Below, piece after piece: positions 60,947-64,000 of a stretch of 64,000 nt of DNA. Both the position numbers and the translations under genes were made by a program. Numbering within the stretch: the first letter of the stretch is position 1; each line of letters begins with the position of its first letter. Source of the stretch: Pseudomonas rhizophila (lineage in GTDB: Bacteria > Pseudomonadota > Gammaproteobacteria > Pseudomonadales > Pseudomonadaceae); assembly GCF_003033885.1 (NCBI RefSeq), contig NZ_CP024081.1:5577178-5641177 (forward strand). The letters are read 5' to 3'. Under the pieces are notes generated by a model. It was not told the origin of the DNA. It saw only the letters and a program-made list of their open reading frames with translations, and ran no database searches.

Positions 60947-62419
60947 TTATAGGCGGCGCTGTCGCGCGCTGTGCTCTTCGTAGGCGCGACTGAATTCGCG
61001 TCCGAACAGGTCCTGGAAATCCTCCTGGGCTTCCCGGGAAATGTTGCTGTAGAGCTCGGTGAATTGCTGCCAGTACTGAGCCTGTCGCGAGCCGTTGAAA
61101 ATGCTCGACAGACCAGCGGGTTTGCCCATGCGCTCTTCCAGTTGCGCCGGCTCAAAGCGCGCCAGCAAATGCTTGATGGCCGCTTCCACGCCGGCCATCA
61201 CTGCCAGTTGGTGAGCGCGCAGGTCGTCGAAGCTGTCACGCACCGCCACATCCGGCGCCATGAACGCCTGATTGCCATGGCGCAGCAGCAACAACATGGC
61301 CTCCTCGACATTGGGGGCGAACTTCAGCGGGTTGTTTTCCACCGGCTGGATCATCGTTTGCTGAATGCGGAACTCGCCCTTGAGGCTGCTACGGGCACGC
61401 AAGACATCGATCAAGCCTTCGACCATCAGCCGATAGCTGCGCCCGATGCTTTCCATCTGCGCCTCGGCCTGGGCCTGGTCCAGGCGCAACTGATCCAGCC
61501 CGGCGCCGCGCAGGAAGGCTTGCAACAGGTCGGGCTGGGCGGCGTCGAGCGGCTTGGGCGGCGTGGCCAGGGTTTGAACGCTGGTCACCGGCGCCTCGCG
61601 CAGCGGCGCAGGTTCGGCGGTGGCGTGGACCTGAGGCGGGGGTGTCGGCACCGGCTCTACGACAGGCGGCTCTACGACAGGCCGCTCGACAACGGGCGGT
61701 GGCGCAACCGGTGGCGCAGCGACAGGAATCGGAGCAACTGCCACGGGCGCGGGCTTGTCGCTGAACGGGTCCCAGTCCTCCGGTATCACCGAGGCCGAGG
61801 CCTGCGCCACAGGCTCGATCACCGGCGGCGGGCTGGGAGGAGCAATGGGCGTAGGTGGACGGAAATCATGCTGTTGGGCCGGCACATGGTCAGGCTGGGT
61901 GGCCGGCGGGACACTGCCCGGGCTCAGGAAGTCGAACAGGTCGGGCAAGGTGTCCATGGCCGAGGCACCCTGGAAATGGGCCGGGGGAGCCACGGGCATC
62001 GGCGTAGGTGTATTCAAGCCGGCACCCTGATGCCCCATCAAGGCTTCGAAGCTGCTGGGCGCCTCAGCGAACGGATTGCTGTCGGAGACTGGCAGGTTGA
62101 AATCCACCCGCGCCTGGATTTCATAATCGCCAATGCGGATAACTTCGCCGTCTTGCAGCGGCTCACTGTTGCCCTTGCGCAAACGGACACCGGCCTTGAC
62201 CAATTCCACACCATTAGTGCTGTTATCGGTTAAGTAATAACGCCCATCTTTGTATTGAATAACGCAATGTTTGCCGGAAACCAGGCGCTCAGGGTCCGGT
62301 AATACCCAGTCATTATCGGAATTACGGCCAATTGCCATCACTCCCTGGTCCATGGACTTCTCAGAACACTGGCCCGGGGTAATCTTGTGATAACTAGTGA
62401 TAGTCAAACACAGCGCCAT
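60947..62419 (-). CDS. fha: Fha, FHA-domain activator of the type VI system
   Basis: 490 residues from the ATG at 62419, which has AAGGAGG seven bases upstream. The FHA domain lies at about 20-100: MAIGRNSDNDWVLPDPERLV, SGKHCVIQYKDGRYYLTDNS, TNGVEL. A long proline-rich linker (about 160-340) follows, then a conserved C-terminal domain (LLQAFLRGAGLDQLRLD, VMAGVEAAIKHLLARFEP). PpkA phosphorylates the P. aeruginosa homologue to trigger assembly. It is the first gene of the minus-strand type VI operon and probably sets the level of the others. Confidence 0.95.
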   Translation of the reverse strand: MALCLTITSYHKITPGQCSEKSMDQGVMAIGRNSDNDWVLPDPERLVSGKHCVIQYKDGRYYLTDNSTNGVELVKAGVRLRKGNSEPLQDGEVIRIGDYEIQARVDFNLPVSDSNPFAEAPSSFEALMGHQGAGLNTPTPMPVAPPAHFQGASAMDTLPDLFDFLSPGSVPPATQPDHVPAQQHDFRPPTPIAPPSPPPVIEPVAQASASVIPEDWDPFSDKPAPVAVAPIPVAAPPVAPPPVVERPVVEPPVVEPVPTPPPQVHATAEPAPLREAPVTSVQTLATPPKPLDAAQPDLLQAFLRGAGLDQLRLDQAQAEAQMESIGRSYRLMVEGLIDVLRARSSLKGEFRIQQTMIQPVENNPLKFAPNVEEAMLLLLRHGNQAFMAPDVAVRDSFDDLRAHQLAVMAGVEAAIKHLLARFEPAQLEERMGKPAGLSSIFNGSRQAQYWQQFTELYSNISREAQEDFQDLFGREFSRAYEEHSARQRRL

Positions 62420-62824
62420 CTTGCCTCCTTGCTGAACACTTGCGCATGCGATCGAGTGCCGGGATCTACGCCCGAACGACTCGCCGACAAACCTTTGCAA
62501 CCGACTGCGAAACGGCTTTTTGCCAGCATGATTGCTGATATTAACCCGCCTGCATGACAAAAAACCTGCATCAGTGCCTGCCTTGACCTACTGGTCGCGC
62601 AGGTTGTTAAGCGCCTCACAACTGTCACACAGGGGAAATAGCTTACCTTGACAAGCCATAAGTACTACACCAAAAATGCACAACTTCTTGAATATACGTG
62701 ATGGCACTTTAAGATCATTAAGCATCTAAAGAGCCATTAGCCTCAAGGAACATGTGGAGTTCCATTCGGAACTTGCGTGTGCACTGCCCGAGTTATTCAG
62801 CGGGCGATAGGGAGATCGAACGAA
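62420..62824. promoter_or_regulatory. Divergent fha/tssA promoter region
   Basis: 405 bases without a supported gene. Its middle is AT-rich. It has an exact hairpin AGTTCC/GGAACT (62758-62773) in the tssA leader, and GGA triplets near both starts (AAGGAGG before fha; CAAGGAAC and AGGGAG before tssA) that could bind Rsm proteins. I do not see a clear sigma-54 site. Confidence 0.45.
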
Positions 62825-63862
62825 GTGGATGTGCCTCTGCTGCTCGCCGCCGTATCCGCGACTTCGCCGTGCGGTGAAGATTTGGAATATGACGCGGATT
62901 TCTTGCGCCTGGAACGCGATTCCCAAGGTCAGCCCGAGCGCAGCATGGGCGATTCGATATTGCCTGCCGAACCCCCTGAGTGGCGCAGCATCCAGCAGCA
63001 AAGCCTGGACCTGCTGCAACGCAGCAAAGACCTGCGCATCACCCATTTCCTGCTGCAAAGTTCCCTGGCCCTGGAAGGCATACCGGGCCTGGCCCGTGTG
63101 TTGACGCTGACCAGCGAATTGCTCAAGCAGTACTGGGCCGAGCTGCATCCGCGCCTGGACGCCGAGGACGACAACGATCCCACCGTGCGCATCAACGCCC
63201 TCGCCGGCCTGACATCCGATATCACCATTGGCCTGCTGCGCGAAAGCATTCTGGCCCGCTCGCGCACCTTCGGTGCCGTGAGCCTGCGCGCCGCCGCCAA
63301 TGCCAGCGGCCTGCAAAGTTTCCCGAATGAAAGCCTCGGCGCTGAACAGCTCGCCGGAGCCCTGCTCGACAGTGATCCCGAGCAGCTGGAAATCACCCGC
63401 GCCGCCCTGTTGGAAGCCCGCAGCGCCGCCGAAGCCATCGAGCAACACGTCAGCGATCAAGTCGGTTCCGCCCAAGGCGTGGACCTTGGCCCGCTGAAGC
63501 AACCGCTCAAGATGGCCCTGCAGATTCTCGGCCAGTTCGCCCCACAGAGCGGCGACAGCGCCCTGCCCGAAGTCATCAGCAGCGGCGACGACAACACCGC
63601 GCCGGTTGAACACGCCACCGCGCCGAGCGCGGGCGCGCCACGCAGCACCGCCCCTGGCGAAATCAACAGCCGCGACGACGTGCTGCGCAGCCTGGACCGG
63701 ATTCTCGCGTACTACGCCCGTCAAGAGCCCTCCAGCCCCCTGCCGGTGCTGTTGAATCGGGCCAAGATTCTGGTGAACGCCGACTTTGCGACCATCGTGC
63801 GCAACCTGATTCCCGACGGCATGAGTCAATTTGAAAACCTGCGCGGCCCAGACAGCGAATAA
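62825..63862 (+). CDS. tssA: TssA, ImpA-type baseplate and sheath cap protein
   Basis: 345 residues with a GTG start at 62825 (MDVPLLLAAVSATSPCGEDL) and GGGAG nine bases upstream. The ImpA N-terminal domain shows GEDLEYDADFLRLER and SILPAEPPEWRSIQQQSLDL, and TKQYWAELHP-like LLKQYWAELHPRLDAEDDND. A linker rich in A and P precedes a short C-terminal domain (SRDDVLRSLDRILAYYARQE, NADFATIVRNLIPDGMSQFE). It starts the plus-strand structural operon; tssB follows after 80 bases. Confidence 0.95.
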   Translation: MDVPLLLAAVSATSPCGEDLEYDADFLRLERDSQGQPERSMGDSILPAEPPEWRSIQQQSLDLLQRSKDLRITHFLLQSSLALEGIPGLARVLTLTSELLKQYWAELHPRLDAEDDNDPTVRINALAGLTSDITIGLLRESILARSRTFGAVSLRAAANASGLQSFPNESLGAEQLAGALLDSDPEQLEITRAALLEARSAAEAIEQHVSDQVGSAQGVDLGPLKQPLKMALQILGQFAPQSGDSALPEVISSGDDNTAPVEHATAPSAGAPRSTAPGEINSRDDVLRSLDRILAYYARQEPSSPLPVLLNRAKILVNADFATIVRNLIPDGMSQFENLRGPDSE

Positions 63863-63942
63863 AAGCGAACGGATCACGCAGTCACGTCACCGGCACCCCC
63901 GATGACGCCAACACCGTCGCTCAAGCGACCAGGAGCAGCAAC

Positions 63943-64000
63943 GTGGCGAAGCAAAGTTCTCAGAAATTCATCGCGCGCAACCGTGCGCCTCGAGTGCAGA
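63943..64000 (+). CDS. tssB: TssB sheath protein (N-terminal fragment at window end)
   Basis: Only 19 codons are visible: a GTG start preceded by AGGAGC, then AKQSSQKFIARNRAPRVQ. This is the conserved N-terminus of TssB (VipA), the smaller contractile sheath subunit. The rest is beyond the window; tssC, hcp and further genes are expected next. Confidence 0.88.
   Translation, partial: MAKQSSQKFIARNRAPRVQ

Overview
The window reads as chromosomal DNA of a fluorescent-group Pseudomonas. Evidence: high GC, dense Pseudomonas-type REP pairs (GTGGGAGC...GCTCGCGA and its inverse) in many intergenic gaps, a DUF6124 gene, an RppH-PtsP pair, a TriABC-type efflux operon with two adaptors, and a type VI secretion cluster in the order of P. 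aeruginosa HSI-I. No rRNA, tRNA, CRISPR array, prophage or insertion sequence was recognised.

Layout. 1-5110: sulfur-scavenging block on the plus strand (end of an SfnB-like acyl-CoA dehydrogenase-fold oxidoreductase, an NtaA/DmoA-type FMN monooxygenase, and a MetQ-MetN-MetI uptake system whose metN is frameshifted just before its NIL domain). 5280-7200: a methyltransferase, a short periplasmic binding protein and a DUF4399 protein. 7310-10846: serA divergent from a D-2-hydroxyglutarate dehydrogenase, a pair known to work together in serine synthesis, then an FAH-family protein. 11009-12974: two tandem SdiA-regulated-domain paralogues. 13118-23307: housekeeping genes (rpiA, ilvA, a DUF2269 protein, a HAD phosphatase, rppH, ptsP, an NRDE protein, a TauE exporter, lgt, thyA). 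23443-26195: cadR and cadA, divergent around a MerR-type promoter. 26340-31548: triABC-like RND efflux operon. 31691-33963: an AAA ATPase, a possible 31-residue ORF and an orphan second metQ.

34141-39844 is a lower-GC accessory island: a 1576-residue RHS/YD-repeat protein with a 222-residue tail of unknown function, preceded by an unrecognised 314-residue partner. This is the best candidate for an undescribed system. 40104-41655 holds a sigma-54-activator-like AAA+ protein with a degenerate GAFTGA loop and no helix-turn-helix, in an operon with a serine hydrolase. 41869-44356 holds DUF2789, nfeD-slipin, and a DUF6124 gene behind a strongly folded leader. 44357-45146 is a composite of REP and other structured repeats.

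45147-64000 is the type VI secretion cluster: tagQRST-ppkA-pppA-tagF-tssM-tssL-tssK-tssJ-fha on the minus strand, diverging from tssA-tssB (cut by the window end). It combines the post-translational switch (TagQRST sensing, PpkA/PppA phosphorylation of Fha, TagF repression) with the membrane complex and baseplate parts. Sheath, Hcp, ClpV and VgrG genes presumably follow beyond the window.
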